Source: Aquilaria yunnanensis (taxonomy: Eukaryota > Streptophyta > Magnoliopsida > Malvales > Thymelaeaceae). From it: a DNA stretch of 64,000 nucleotides. Within the stretch, counting starts at the first letter, position 1. Every line of letters begins with the position of its first letter. Shown in pieces: positions 1 to 13,520 of the stretch. Location: NCBI GenBank assembly GCA_039654915.1, contig CM077594.1, forward strand, positions 111,428,893 to 111,492,892, read 5' to 3'. Under the pieces are notes generated by a model. That model saw nothing but the letters and a program-made list of their open reading frames with translations. It ran no database searches and was not told the DNA's origin. The position numbers were made by a program, and so were the translations under genes.

Positions 1-3000
1 GATTTGAACATGTCATGGATTTGTTGGACTGTGTGTTGAACTTGAGGAGCCAATGGAATAGTTCCTTTTATTGCTTGTAGAACCTGGGCATAGTCTAAGT
101 GAAAAAGTAGTGTTATGTATATGAAATCTACATGCTACTTTACTTGCCTATAATAAACCAAGAAGGTTGGCTTCAAGAGCAAAATAAGTAAACGGTATAG
201 TAACTCCATGCTGAAATTTAGATTGGCCACCAATTCATTTCTATACCCACGTTGCAACTCCCATTTAGCTTGATAGTCTCTAAGCTCCATCCATGACAAA
301 GAATTCCAGAGAGGCAAAGTTAGGCCAAACTTCACTAGTTTCCCAAGTATAGCATAAAGGATGTGGTGTATTAGAAAACAATTTCTAGGATTTATTAAGA
401 TACTTCCTGGAAGCTTGAATCTAATGGATTAGTTCATCTCATCTTGCTACAATTGACTGAGCATGAAATGGAGCATCACAAAAGGTAATTTTATTTTTTC
501 CAAGCCAAATAAGCTAGAGTGTAGAGACTATATATATAAACCAATCAAAATGGCATTGCTTGTGATTAATGAGAAGGTCTGATGACCATGTTTCAAAGGT
601 AGGAAATCTTGCAGCACTTTATCGCGTACAGAAAGAACCCCATACTTCTTGGGAATCTTGACAATCCTAAAAAATGCAAAGAAGTTTCGCGATGTACTTG
701 ACAATATGAGCAAATAGGAATTGAAAGGGCCTTATGATTAGCTGGGTTATCTACTGTGGGAAGAGCATAGGAAAGACATTTCCATATAAAGACTTTGAAT
801 TTTTGTAGTATTTGGAATGCCCACACTTTTTTCATGATATTGGAAAATTCTAGGTATGGGCTTGTACCTAATAAAGTAGTTGTTGGGTTTTAAAAAAAAA
901 GCTGATTGCTTTCAGAGTTATGGCCAATAGGTTTGTTTCGTAGTCAAAGCTCCAGAGCAACTTCAAAGAAAAATAACTAAATCTTGTTTGTCAAGGTTGA
1001 AGGCATAAGGGATTTTTAAAATTTGATTAGTATTGTGCTCCGGGAAAATTTGTCTAATAGTTGGAACTAACAATTTATGGTTTAAGAAGTCCATTAAATC
1101 AACAACTCTTTGGTTGTTACCATTGTCATTTGGAGGATTGTGTTGAATTATTTGTTGAGGCTTAAGTCCTGGGATCTATGCGTCTTCCCAAACCTATGAC
1201 CTATTGATGATGATCTTTGATGAGATTTTTGCCACAAAGAAGACTTTTCCAAATGGTAAATGAATTAGATGCCACCTTAGCTTGCCAAATAGAATGAGTG
1301 TAACCATATTTAGCAACCAAGACTCGAACAACTAGCCTATTAGGGTCACCTGTGAACAATTTCCAAAAGGTCCTGGCTAAAAGGATTGATTAAATAGTCG
1401 CATGTCCTTAATCCCAATACCACCAATTCTTTTAAGAAGTTTAATAATCCCTTGATGCTTTATGTGGATACCCCATTTCTCATGAGAACCAGACCACCAG
1501 AATGTAATAAACTACTTCGATAAAGTTTCTGCCATGGTTACTGGGGCTTTAAAAAAAGACATTTAGTAGACCGAAATTGAGGAAAGAGTGGATTGAATTA
1601 ATGTTTGGTGGCCAATATTACTGAGTAGTTTCCATTTTCAATTTTCTAGCTGTTGTTTGATTTTATCAGCTAAAAATTGGAACGAGGATGTTTTGCTAAG
1701 GCTCTGACAAAAAGTTAATAATTAAGAATATCATTATTAACCTGAAAGGGCAACAACTTGCAAGCTTTCTATTGTAAAGTGCTTGGGGGCATTAGCACTA
1801 AACATCCATTCCAATTTCTGGATATTGATATCATGACCAGCAATGACTGAATATAGACTTAGGGTATTCTGGATTGCTTGGATAGCAGCTATAGAATGTT
1901 TAAAGAAAAGGAGGTAATCATTGACAGAAAATAAGTGGCTTATTAAAGGACCACTTTTACTGGCCTTGAAACTCGTAAAGGCCTTTGATATTTAAAGATG
2001 GCTCAAGTAGCCTGAGAAAGCTTTAGCACACAAAATAAATAGGTATGGTGATAGCGGTCTCCCTTTCTGATTTCAGCTAAGTGATTACCAAGATCAAGTA
2101 GGAGATAAAGGTTACACATTGTATGATTAAATAAATCCATTAAGTGGGGAAATTCATGGCTCGTAGGACCCTTTTAATGAAGGACCATTTGAGGTGATCA
2201 TATGCCTTCCATATATTGAGTTTGAGCACTGCTTTGTAAGTTCTTGCCTTACCTTGAGCATCTGTCTTGCAAATTGCATGTAAAATTTTATGAGCAATTA
2301 TTATATTATCTTAGATAGTCTTTCCCAGAGGCAAAAGCATTTTGGAATAGGGATTTGAAAGAGTTAAGCACTAGATTTAGACTGTTAACCATTGCCTTAT
2401 CAATGGTTTTGTAGAAGGTGTTGTAAAGGCTAATAGGTCTTAGGTCATTCACTGTTTGGACCTTTGGTTTCTTGGGAATTAGAGTGATGAAAGTCTTATT
2501 AGCCAATCTTAGCATGAAGTCACCATTTAGGAAGGAGAAAACTACCATAGTTATTGAATGACCCATGATTCCCCAATATTTCTGTAAGACTATAGGTTAA
2601 ATACCATTAGGGACTGGAGCTTTGAAGTTTCCAAGTTAAAATGTTGTCATTTTCATTTCATCTTTCATGAGTAGGGTTAAAAAAGAGGCTTGTTGCTACA
2701 ATGATAAACCCCAATTTGTAATAGTAGAGAAAATATGGTCTTGAGCGTGATCTCTAACAAGTGAAGTGGGGTTATAGAGAAATTGAAAGGAGTCTTGGAT
2801 ATGGGATTGTATGGCATGAATTGAATACATCTATTGCCCATTATTGCTTTAAAGACTGAGATTCGTGAGAATGCCCTTCTATTTTTTATAGCCTGATTGA
2901 AAAATTGTATATTAGAGTCGCCAAAAGTAAGCCATCGAATTTGCGACTTTTGGGCCCAAAGATGTTCCTTTGCTGCCAAAAGGTTAATGTGTTCTAGTTG

Positions 3001-3977
3001 TAATGTCTTTTGGTGCCCTCTTGTGATCTAATATCAAGTTGCATTTAAGCTTTGAGCAATTTGTGTTCCACTTTCACTACCTTTTTAGGTAGGTAGCCTA
3101 TTGTTGACCTGCTCCAGACTCGTAAAGAAGGAACTAATTGCGCACATTTAGCAATAGCTTGAAATAACTGAGAGCCACGAATGTTGGAAGTCTAAATAGA
3201 TTTAACAATTCGTTCACATTGGGAGAATTGAAGTCAGAAAGTTTCAAACTTGCAAGGTTGGCGAAAGAATTGCTCTAAAAGATACATGTGTAAAGGGAGT
3301 GGAGTGTGATCCAACCATTGAATACCTAGATTAAGTATTCTCATATCAGGGTCAATGTTGAACGAGGCTTTATTTGTAAATGCTTTATCTAGAACTTTAA
3401 AGACTACGTTATCATCTTCCTGAAGGCTTGTTCAAGTGAATTTTGGACTACAATAAGGAATCTGACTAAGTAGGAACTCTTCAATGATAGAGTGTAAATG
3501 AACCGTTTCTGGGAAATGGTAAGAGTTGGCAAGAGTTTTTCCTAATTCTAGCAACGCTTGGTTGAAGTCACCAATTAGAGTAGTAGGGTCCTCATATTGC
3601 TTATTGGCTTCTAATATATTTAACCAAGTGGCTTTCCTATGCTGAGCATTACGGTGGCCATAAATATAGGCTAGAGACAACTAATGTCCTTTTTCATCTT
3701 TAAGGGTTGCCAAAATGAGATGTTGACAGCTAAAGACTATATTACAAGTGATGGAGGTTTGCCAACCAATCCATAATCCTCCACCTCTTTTTACTGGATC
3801 TACACAAAAGTGATTCTAGAAGCCTAAACATTGGAGACTACTACTAAGGGTACTAGCAGGGGCCTTTGTTTCCATCAAGAAGAAAACTTGGGGTTAGAAA
3901 TGATCGGTTAAGGATTTGAGATGGTGAATTGTTGTTGGTCGCCCTAAGCCATGGTTGTTAAAATTGTTAAGTTTCAT
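1..3977 (-). pseudogene. Degenerate LINE (L1-type) ORF2: endonuclease / reverse transcriptase
   Basis: Remnant of the ORF2 polyprotein of a plant non-LTR retrotransposon, read right to left. The start codon lies at 3977-3975. The first residues include NNHGLGRPTTIHHLKSL and then VFFLMETK, the start of an APE-type endonuclease. Further endonuclease sequence at 3680-3430 includes LIGDFNQAL. The stretch at 2979-2830 (KSQIRWLTFGDSNIQFF) and the block at 2566-2306 (FITLIPKK, NDLRPISLYNTFYK) are typical of LINE reverse transcriptase. Near 1940-1905 the catalytic box reads SVNDYLLFF where active relatives have FADDSLLFF, so the first aspartate is lost. A zf-RVT-like region lies at 835-593 (FIWKCLSYALPT, then CSYC). 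Stops and frameshifts occur throughout, so it is inactive. The 3' end lies beyond base 1. Family assignment is firm; exact ends are not. Confidence 0.88.
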
Positions 3978-6159
3978 GGTGACTCTAGGGTTTGACCGCT
4001 ATTAAACCCTAAGACCCTTTTATGAGAATATCCAATTCTTACTTCAGAGAAGGCTGATTTTAATAGAAACACTAGTTGTGTGGCTAAGAACTTTTCGTCC
4101 TCCTTTACTTGAATATCAGAAGATAGTCTAGTCTTCACCCAGTTTTTTGGTCTTTCCGTGTCTCTTGGCCTTTTCAGAAGATGATCAAATAAAACGTCAT
4201 CTTCCTCTACTCGCATCCACTTAGTTATTAAGGGGAAGAGTTTAGGGCATTTTAAAGCACGTCCAGAATCATACCCAAAAGGATGAACATGGTCCTTGAT
4301 ATAATTGTGAGGTCGGTGTCGATCTCGTTTACCTTATTTTCGAATAAAGTCCGGGGATGAAAATAAAGATAATCGTTTCCTCCAAGTCAACATTGAAGGT
4401 TTGGGTTGAGTTTGCTAGCAACATCTTCGACACAAGAATAGATAAGAAGAATAATGTGAAGTAAGTAGTGGGCCACTGTGGATATTCTGACCCACAGATG
4501 AAACAGTCCCTTCCCTGCGGACAGGTGAGTTATCAGGGTGTTTTGGACCTATTCCCTTTGGAACTTCATGTTCCTGTAAATCTATTAATTGGAATGATAC
4601 CTGTAGCTAAGGCATAGACCCATCGACTAATATTATTTGCACCTCCAACTCATCAAGAAAACCAACTTTGCTGGAATCCTCCAAATAGCTAGCCTTTCCA
4701 AAATTCTGCCCAGAGTATAGCTCTTCCAATAACATAATATGATTCAACAAAATAGGATTATCAACTTTCTTAGCTTCTGGGACACCACCACCATAAAAAA
4801 AATGCTTAGTCATATAAACTTCATTAAGGGGAGACTAGTTCTTAACATTATCCATTAAAGATTGGAAATGTAGGGCCTGAAAATCTACTCCACAACATTT
4901 TTGATAAGACTCCCTTTGATGATCATCTCCTCATTTTATAGAGTACTTGTCCGTTGCAACTAGAGCACACATAAGACTTGAGCTCAAATGCCGATAATAG
5001 TCTTGCTTTGATATATCTAACTTTTATACCATTTTTCTAGTTTCCTCTGAAACTGAAATATGAAAAATCAAATAATAGCATGTTCTCACCAATCCTAAAG
5101 CCATAATGATGTTCTTCATCATCCCAGTTGTCTTCCTTCCAAGGGAGTAATGGCATAACAACTTCCTCTATTGGTCTACTAGGAGAAATAATAGGTTCAT
5201 GATAATGAAGTTGTGAATGACCTACATAGCCACATCATTTGCAAAGCTTGAAAACTTTTTCATAATTAAGTTAAGTTAATCCAATGGGTAACTTCTTGAA
5301 AATCTTTGAGAACAAGACCCTGAAGTAGAGGGCGAGTAACATCAAGTTGAATCTTGACTCTAAGAAAATGCCATATATGAGGCGAGTTGTTTCTCCCCTC
5401 AACCTCCAGAACAGAACCTAACTTAGAGCCAATCATATGAACCTTAGCATTTGTCATATAAGCGGAGGAAGATTATGTATCTATACCCAAATTGAAGCTA
5501 AGTTAAATTCATGTGCATCATAAGGTAGAAGTTGATGGAGCCGTCGACATAGAATAGGTGCACCATAGATAAAGATAATGAGAATGATCAAGCTTCTAAT
5601 AGGCACGCAAAACTTCCACAGTCACACATCGAGTGCCGGAAAAAATAAATAAGTCAGTGGCAGTAACATTAGTCTCCAATTTACCTGATGAATAGATAGA
5701 GGTTGGTACGAGTCAATAAAAAAATTTCAAAAAACTATTCAAATCAGGAAAACTAATGAGTAGGACGGTGGAAGTGGAAGAGGAATGAAGCCAGAGTTTG
5801 TCTGAAATTGAAAGCGGTTGATGGAACTGTAGCCGGTTTGATTCATAAACCCTAATGTTAAAAGTAGCCACAATGTAGTCAATCAGCACTCTACCGGAAG
5901 AGTACCGGTGCGCAGTCAGCGGTAACAACTATTGCAACAATGCCAAACGAATGGACTCCAAATTCCACAGCAAGAGGATAGGATGAACTGTGGTAAACCA
6001 AGAGAAACCTGACTTATGAAAATCGCCAGAAATAGCAAGACTTGATTTGCCTGCAGCAAGCCCAGGGAGACTTGCTGACAGTAGATCGAACCAGCCGGTA
6101 GTGTAGTGATCGACCGAAAAGGGGTAGATGGAGAAGATATTGGGGGCGCATGTATACAT
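3974..6159 (-). pseudogene. Degenerate LINE ORF1 (nucleic-acid-binding, zinc-knuckle protein)
   Basis: Remnant of the LINE ORF1 protein, which in active elements binds the element RNA. Around 5520-5470 the frame reads FNLASIWV then IHNLPPL, and at 5457-5270 IGSKLGSVLEVEGR, FLRVKIQLDVTRPLLQG. This is the usual plant order of a DUF4283-like domain followed by a zf-CCHC_4 domain. Next comes a broken zinc knuckle near 5250-5210 (YEKVFKLCK, stop, CGYVGHS). The last frame ends SGQTLESP with a TGA at 3976-3974 that overlaps the ORF2 ATG as ATGA. Several frames are needed to follow the protein, so it is dead. The 5' end is placed at a plausible ATG near 6159 and is uncertain. A MULE begins just upstream at about 6221. 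Confidence 0.75.
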
Positions 6160-6479
6160 GCGGATTTGCCTAGCTCTTAGGGGAGTCTCTGCTTTTTCTT
6201 AGGTGGACGTCATTTAGTAACTTGGTAAAGAGAAATTTTTTTTATCTTATTCAGATCACATATTTTCATTTTGTCCTAATAAGGTCTTATATCTTATACA
6301 GCGTATTGTATTAAGGTTCTTGATGTCCCGTTTCGTATTACTCTTAATAGAATTTTGATAAAAATACCCAATTTAATTCTCAAATTTTCTTCATCCTACT
6401 CCAAATACCCTAAAAGTTATAAATCTAACATCTGAACCACCCTAAAAAATTTCATCTAGCAAGGCAATATTACCAACAA

Positions 6480-7380
6480 TTTGCGATTTGCGACTTTAAC
6501 GCACTGCTCTTACCAGCTGCCTCCTTCACCCTTTCGTCCCTCCCAGTACTTGCGCAGCACAGCCTTCACAGTGTCGCCACCCCTACCTCCATCACCCCCT
6601 ACTCCTAGCATCAGAAGGCTTACAGTGGATTCTGTCCTTAATACCTAGATTCTTTTCGTCCAAAAAACCCAAATTCGCTTCCAAACATGCACCAACCTTC
6701 TGGCCAACACTTTCCCTTGTCTTTTTTTTTTTCAAATCGTGATGAGTTTATGTGGTGATTTAGGTTCAGGATTAAAGAATAGCAGGCCTAGAGAAGATAA
6801 AGAGATGAGTAGAGGTGGGTTGAGGGTTCTGTTGATTGGAAAATGCTTTTTCCATTCCTCCGGTAACTGCATCATATAATTCAGAGTGCCACCTCGTTTG
6901 GAATCTCCGACTGGAAGAACTGAATCACTGTTCGAGTCGCTGTAATCCAACACCAATTTTACTGGCAAATCTATAATAGAACAACATGTAATTCAAAAAA
7001 TTTCAAAAAAAAAATGATGAGAGAACTGACAAAATAGGAACACGCTTGGTCTACAAGGTCGGTTCTCACCTGATTTGTTTTGAATTGGCGATATTCGGTT
7101 GTTCTTGTCGTTGTCTTTTCTGGTTCTTTGGTCGGTAGGATTTGAATTGGGTTTTCCCTTTTGGAGTAGATATTCGCCGATGTTGAACTAGGCAGAGAAA
7201 TTCCAAGAAGGGTCGAACGGTGCGAGAAAGAGGTGGCGGTACTTGGAAGCAATGGTGATGATCTCGCCTTTTCTGGGTTTATTTGGAATTTAGGCGTAAT
7301 TGGTGGTTTTGTTGGTGGGGTTCTAGGATGCGATGAAGGGTTTAAGTTTAATTGGTGGTTTTGCGTTCATAGTGGGTGGG
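6480..7380. other. Internal cargo of the split MULE, unrecognised
   Basis: This segment between the two TIRs is more GC-rich than its surroundings, as in elements that have captured host sequence. The minus strand has open frames at 7252-6971 and 6968-6732; the second contains DYSDSNSDSVLPVGDSKRGG and LPEEWKKHFPINR. I do not recognise the protein. It may be a captured exon fragment. Confidence 0.35.
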
Positions 7381-7633
7381 AGAATGGGTAACTAATGTGA
7401 AGAGAGTAGTTCAAGTGTTAGATCTATTCATTTAAGGGTGTTGGTAATAGGATGAAGAAATTATAAGTTCTTGGATGAGCATTTTATACTAAATTTCTGT
7501 CAAAGTTAACAGCGAAAGTGATGAAAAGGACTTAGACAAACTATGTGAGATATATCACCACTAAAAAATAGGCATTTACCCATGACCAATACCAACAGTC
7601 TCGCAATGGTAATTTCAAAATTATCAATGCCAA

Positions 7634-9607
7634 CACTACTAAAAAAAATGTAATTTTCCAACGGCGTCATGTTGGAATATTTGATTTTCCAATTGTCAAT
7701 CGTTGGAAACAGGACAGTTGGTAAATGATGCGTTAGGAAAATTTTTTTCCAATGTCTGAAGGATGATATTTCCAACGGCCGTCGTGTTGGAAGATGAGTT
7801 GTTAAAAATTTCCAATGGACTATCCTCACAGAATTATTTTCAACGACTAAACTAATTTCCAATAATCTAGTCATTGGAAATATGTTAATTGCTCAAACCG
7901 ATGGAAATTTCAAATGGTTAAGCCGTTGGAAACTTGTTTTAAAAAAAATAATGAACATGTGAAAAATATATTCATATTATTACAAAATTTATAATTTATA
8001 TTTACTAAAAACATATTTAATACTTTATATTCATGAACATTTAATTAACTAAAATTCAATAAAAAGATATTGATAAAATATTTTATATTGTTACTAAAAT
8101 TATATTTTATATTATTTACCAAAAATATATATTACATAAAAAATTTTAATTTTTATTATTACTAAAATTATGTTTTCTAGAAACTTAAAATTGACAAAAT
8201 CTAAAAAATAAAAAAGCTCACAAAATTATATTACTACTTATAGAAAATTATAAAATTTAAAAAATTCAAAAAGACAAAAATTCTCCAAATCAAAAAATCA
8301 ATCATCAATCACAAGAAAGACAAAATAAAACCCAAATTACTTTGCTTTTTTATAATGATATTCTTACATTTATCTACATGTTTTATGTATTATAATTAAT
8401 AAAATCACAGAAATTAAAAACAAAAAAAATTTGAAATGAACAAAATTCAAAATCCAAGGCAGATCCAATAACCCAACCAATTCAATCTGTTACATCTAAC
8501 AAGTGGATATAATCCAACAATCATATTTAATTCAAAATCAAATCCAACAATCCATAATGAAATAAAAAATACAGATCCAAGTTCGCAAAAGTCAGATCAA
8601 ATTGGAAATAATGTATATTGGACAGTGGCCAGAAAGTGAGGCGTTCGAGAAGGGCTAGGAGAACAGCGGCTGGACATCGAGGAGAGGGAGGAGAATGGTG
8701 CTAGGGGAGCTACTACAGACGACGACGCGCACGGATGACTGAGAGGACGGCGATCAGATCTTCAAATTTACGTTGCTGCTTCATTTGCGAAAGGGGAACG
8801 GGTGAATGGCGAGGACTGGAAATGACGACGTCCAGGTAAGGGAGAGGACGAGGGATAGTGATAGCGGCGATGAGACAGAAAGAGGACGAAGAACGGCTAG
8901 GCGACGGAGAGACCGAGAGGACGGTGAGACCAATAGACAGTGTGTACGACGAGGCAACAGCGAATGCCGAGAGAAATGAGGTGAGTGCCGAAAAAGAATA
9001 TGAGAGTTGAGAAAGATAGGTAGGGGCAGTAGATTGGGGTTTAAGAGGAAAGGGTTAGGTTATGATGCATATATATGGGTTGGGTTATATGGGTTAGGAT
9101 ATATTATATTATAATATATATGATGTATCTATCAATATATATGTTACAAACATTATAATATACGAAACATTATAGTATAATACATATGAGAGATTATTAT
9201 ATGTGATATATATGTTAATATATGTCGTATATATGAGACATTAGCATATATATATATATAATAAACCATATTATTATTATTATTATGAAATATTTTTAAA
9301 ATACTACTTTATTTTTTAAAATTATGAAATTTATTGGTTTGCTAACATAATTTTCCAACAGTCTCGTGTTGAAAATTTCCAAAGTGAGAATTGCCAACGG
9401 TCTTGCACTAGAAATTGAAATTCTAAAGTTTCCAGTTGCCTTATTTCCAACAGCTGAGCACGTTGGAAATTACCAATGGCCAGACCATTGGAAAATATGG
9501 TCTTCAAAATTTTCAACTGCCAGTTCATTGGAAATTCGTCTCCTCTTTTTTCAATAGCTTAACCGTTGGAAATTTTGCCGTTAAAAAATGCATGTTTTTT
9601 AGTAGTG
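7634..9607 (-). mobile_element. Non-autonomous CACTA element nested in the outer CACTA
   Basis: The left end is CACTACTAAAAAAAATG and the right end, reversed, is CACTACTAAAAAACATGC. Both flanks have subterminal repeats such as TTTCCAACGGCC and CCGTTGGAAA (7655-7930 and 9350-9575). The middle is very AT-rich (7940-8460, 9060-9330) with a GC-richer stretch at 8630-9060 that is pyrimidine-rich on the minus strand, probably promoter and leader of the lost transposase gene. The flanking triplets (CAA at 7631-7633, GAG at 9608-9610) do not match, so the target duplication has diverged or the end is off by a few bases. Confidence 0.75.
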
Positions 9608-10966
9608 GAGATCGTTGGTAGCGAGTAGTTGGTAATTCATGTGTTGGAAATTTTTCTACCAATAGCTGAGTATTAAGCTGTTGGTGTTTTCCAATATCTA
9701 ACCGTTGGAAAAGTGGCAAATAGAAATTATCAACAGTCTAAATCTAAAATGCTTTTGACTAATTGTTTTACTTTTACCAATGCGTTTTGTCGTTGGCATC
9801 TACTAACGCGTTTGACCGTTGATAAATTACCAATAACTTAAAACGTAGTTACATACCAACATGTTTGACCGTTGGTAATATTTCCAACATGTGAGACCAT
9901 TGGTAATTATCTTGAAATTAAAAAAAAAAAGAAGAAAGAATTTAAGCAGTTTCCAATGCAGAGTCATTGGAAACTACTATTTATTTAGAAAAACAAATGA
10001 AAAAAGTTGAAGTAATTAATATTGAAATTTCCATTGAATTTTACTAAATACTAACCATACACAACTACAAAAATTCATAATCATAATTTAAAATATATTA
10101 AAAAATATTTACTCAAAAAATATGGTCTATTTACAAAAAATTAAAATATTTTTTTTTAAAAAATAACAAAAATTTAGAAAAGCTAAATTGAACAAAAATT
10201 CATAAAAGCTAGCATTCCAAAATTCAAAAAAAAAAAAAATTTAGCAATTGAAAAATATTCTAAAATAACAATTAGCATTAATTGACAATTAACATAAATT
10301 TAAAAAATAACAAAAATCATCAGAACATATTGAAAATTTGAATTCAAACCAAAATCAAATTCAAAATTCAAAACAAATCATATATGCATCCACCCAAAAT
10401 TGAAAACAAATCCCAAATTCAAAGCAAATCTCAGACTCAACCCTAAATCATAACAAATTCGAAATTCAACCCAAAATGGAAAACAAATTTCAGATTCAAC
10501 CTAAAGTCAAAACAAATCTGAAATTCAACTAAAAGTAACCCAAATTCAAAACAAATCTAAAATTCAGAACAAAATTTGAAATCCAGAACAAACCGAAAAT
10601 GAAAAACAAATTGATCTACCTGAAAATAAAAATAAAATTTGTTTGAAATTCAAAAAAAACCCAAAATTGAAAACAAATCAGATATGCCTAAAATTTAAAA
10701 TCATTTTCTTCGAGTAAGATGAGGAGAGTGAGGAGAGTGACAAGAGTGGAGGATGAGGGATTGGGATAATAAGGTTGAACGGTGACCAAGAACGTCTTGT
10801 ATTGGGGTCAGACAAAAGAGAAGGTGCTGTGGGAGATGATGAGCAAGGTGAGGCAAGTAATAAGATAGTGACGACCAACGCATAAGGGAGAATGGCTGAC
10901 AACAAGGGCCACTGACAAGCGATAACAGCAAAGCACGATGGAGGGAGAGGCAAATGACAAGGGAGA
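9608..10966. other. Left arm of the outer CACTA element
   Basis: The first 300 bases hold subterminal repeats (GTTGGTAATTC, CCAACATGTTTGACCGTTGG). Then follows about 750 bases of very AT-rich DNA with many AAATTCAAAA-type repeats. A purine-rich block at 10690-10960 yields open frames on the minus strand that look compositional rather than coding. No gene seen. Confidence 0.5.
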
Positions 10967-11827
10967 TGATAAATGTCAATTTACATGCTCAAAATTATTG
11001 ACTTTTCAAAAATTTTGAGTGTCTTTTTCTACATTACTACACCAAATTTTATTTTCCATTTTTTGCTTTGGACTTTCATTTTGTAGGGTGGAGAAAGGAA
11101 TCAGAGTCAGATTAGTTTGGAAGAGAATAGAGTGAAAAAAGAAAAGTTTGAACAAATAGTTCGTTAGGGTTGTAACCCCAAGTGGCGCTACAGTGCCATA
11201 GTTCAAAGATTTTGGAAGCTAAAATTGTGTCTTGGATGTTATAGTAGTAGTGACAGTAGAGCCCTAGGCGCTGCAGTATGTGTGGCGCTAGTGACAGTTG
11301 AGCCCTAGGTGTTGTAGCACTTGTGGCACTGTGTCGCTTGTGTCGGTGGTGTCCTAGATGCTGTAGCGCCCGAATGGCCTCCTTTGGCGTGCCATCACCC
11401 CTGCAGCCAGATGGAAAATGGTCCCCCACCTCCATTTTGAATCTAAGCATATTATTGGCTAGAGGATTTGATCCAAACAGTTAGGTGAATGAAATATATA
11501 CCTTCAAGACTTAGAAAAATCTGGAACCAAGTTTGGATGCCCTCTATTGTTTTTCATCTTCTCATCTTAGACTTAGATTTTTCATCACTATCTCTTGCAT
11601 TTTTCACCTTCTTGTGGAGCACTTATGGATTCCCAATTAGAGGAGGCTTGGAGGACTTGAAGACTCGTGGAAGCCTTGAGGAATCAAGCATCTAGATTTT
11701 ATTGTGTTTCTTCTTTCCTTTTTCCTTCTTGTGTTTAAACATGGATGCTCTTTTATATATATTCATGGTTATATTTGAGTATGAAGTAGTTTTCTATACA
11801 TTTTCTATGGTTGTAGCTACTTGAATT
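10967..11827 (+). repeat. 5' LTR (possibly 3'-truncated)
   Basis: Shares with 13521-14310 long blocks such as CTTTGGACTTTCATTTTGTA, GCTTGGAGGACTTGAAGACT and CTATGGTTGTAGCTACTTGA. The copies differ by many substitutions and small indels, which points to an old insertion. Confidence 0.72.
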
Positions 11828-13520
11828 GGTGCTTATTGTAGATGCATATTGGAAAGATCAAGAGCAAACATGAAAAGATGAAGTGTCATCATCACTAAGA
11901 GTTTGAGCGGGAGAAATTGGAGGTGGGAACATCTACCTCTTGGGTATGATTCTTGAAATACAATCTCATTTTTAGCTTTTTTTTTTTTATTAACATTATG
12001 GATAATGTTGGTTTTAAGTTTAGGGGAGAAATGTGTTTGTGGATAATACTTGTTTAAGTATTTTCTTAGGGCTTGGCATTTAGTTGTATGTTCTTTTTTT
12101 TAGACTAGTTTTTAGTGATTTTTTTTCTTTTCTTATAACATTGCATGCATATCATATCTTTTTCCTTTTATCATGTGTGACATATAGTGGATGAATGTAG
12201 GAGCATATAGTTGCAATAATAGGTTGTGTGCAATTAGAAATGTAATGTGTATCCTTTATCATAATCGATTGAATTCTTTCACAGAGTTAAGCCATTTGTA
12301 AGTTTTGCTAAGTAAAGAAAGGATTTCATTTGTCATTAATAGTAGAAACGTCACCCGGTGAGTTTTTGGGCCTTGTGTGATACACTTATGCTATGGATGA
12401 TCTTTTTTTTTTAGTGGTGCTCATTTTGCTTATGAATTCCTTAATTGGCTTGTGAACCCCTTCATATTTGAATTGGATACATGCAAATAAGAGGATGAAA
12501 TTGACAAAGTAGGGCTAAACTATACACCTAAAATAGCTAACCCTTTATCATAATCTTTAGATTAACCCCTTTGAGCCTTTAAGCCATGTTTGTTATTTAA
12601 CCCACATAATTCATATCCATTATTATTTATCCTCTCTTGGTCTGTGAAGTAAGTTGAGCAATGCATATATGGGCTTAGGAAGGGTGAAAATTTGTGAGTT
12701 ATGTGAGTGAGTAATGGATAAGTTTGGGGGAAAGTTGTTTGGTTATGAACTTATTGTTGAGATTATATAATCATGGTTTAAGTGTTGTTTGGATAAATCA
12801 TACACATTTGTTTGAGCTTTAAAGATTGGGTGAATTTCTAGTGAAAAATAAAATGTGAAAAGTGAGTCAATGTGAAAAATCCATCATAAAAAAAATTAAA
12901 AAAATGAAATAAAAAATAAATAAATAAATAAAAGAAAGAGGGAAAGTAGAAATACTTCATTCATTTGATGAGAGTTCACTCAAGTGTTGTCTTAAAATTG
13001 TGCATGTGGGGTTGTTTAGGTTGTTGCTTGGAAGTTAAGAAATTTTTTTTTCTTGAGTTTGGATACCTTGGGTAGGACTTTAAATTGAATTATTAGGTTT
13101 GCTCATGATATTTATACTTGACCTAGTTCTTTAGCTCCATCTCAAAAAGCCTTATGCCGATGCCCATCCATACCAAACCCGGCCATGGTACAACCTTTAA
13201 TATATATTGGACTTGAATTTGCATGCATATTCCTTAAGGACAATTAATGGGTAGTTTGGGTCTTTTTCCAAATTTGTAGATGAAGTAGCATTATGAGCCA
13301 TTGATACATTAGGCAACCATAGATTAGGGAGTGAATGTCTACCATTAGTGACATGGTTTTGCTTTCTTTACTTATCTTAACTTTTCTTAAGTTGGTTTTG
13401 TGAAGTAAATGATTTCATGATATAGTATTAGGTGTGCATTGTTAGCTTTTTTGTTTTGGTTGTTTTCCATTTTTCGTTAGAGCATGCTAGGGACTAGCTT
13501 CATCTTAAGTTTGAGGGAGT
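11828..13520 (+). other. Internal region of the LTR retrotransposon
   Basis: AT-rich with no long open frame. The 3' part has the phrase CCTTTGAGCCTTTAAGCC near 12568 and ends in the polypurine tract at 13507-13520. A typical primer-binding site is not obvious after 11827. Confidence 0.5.
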
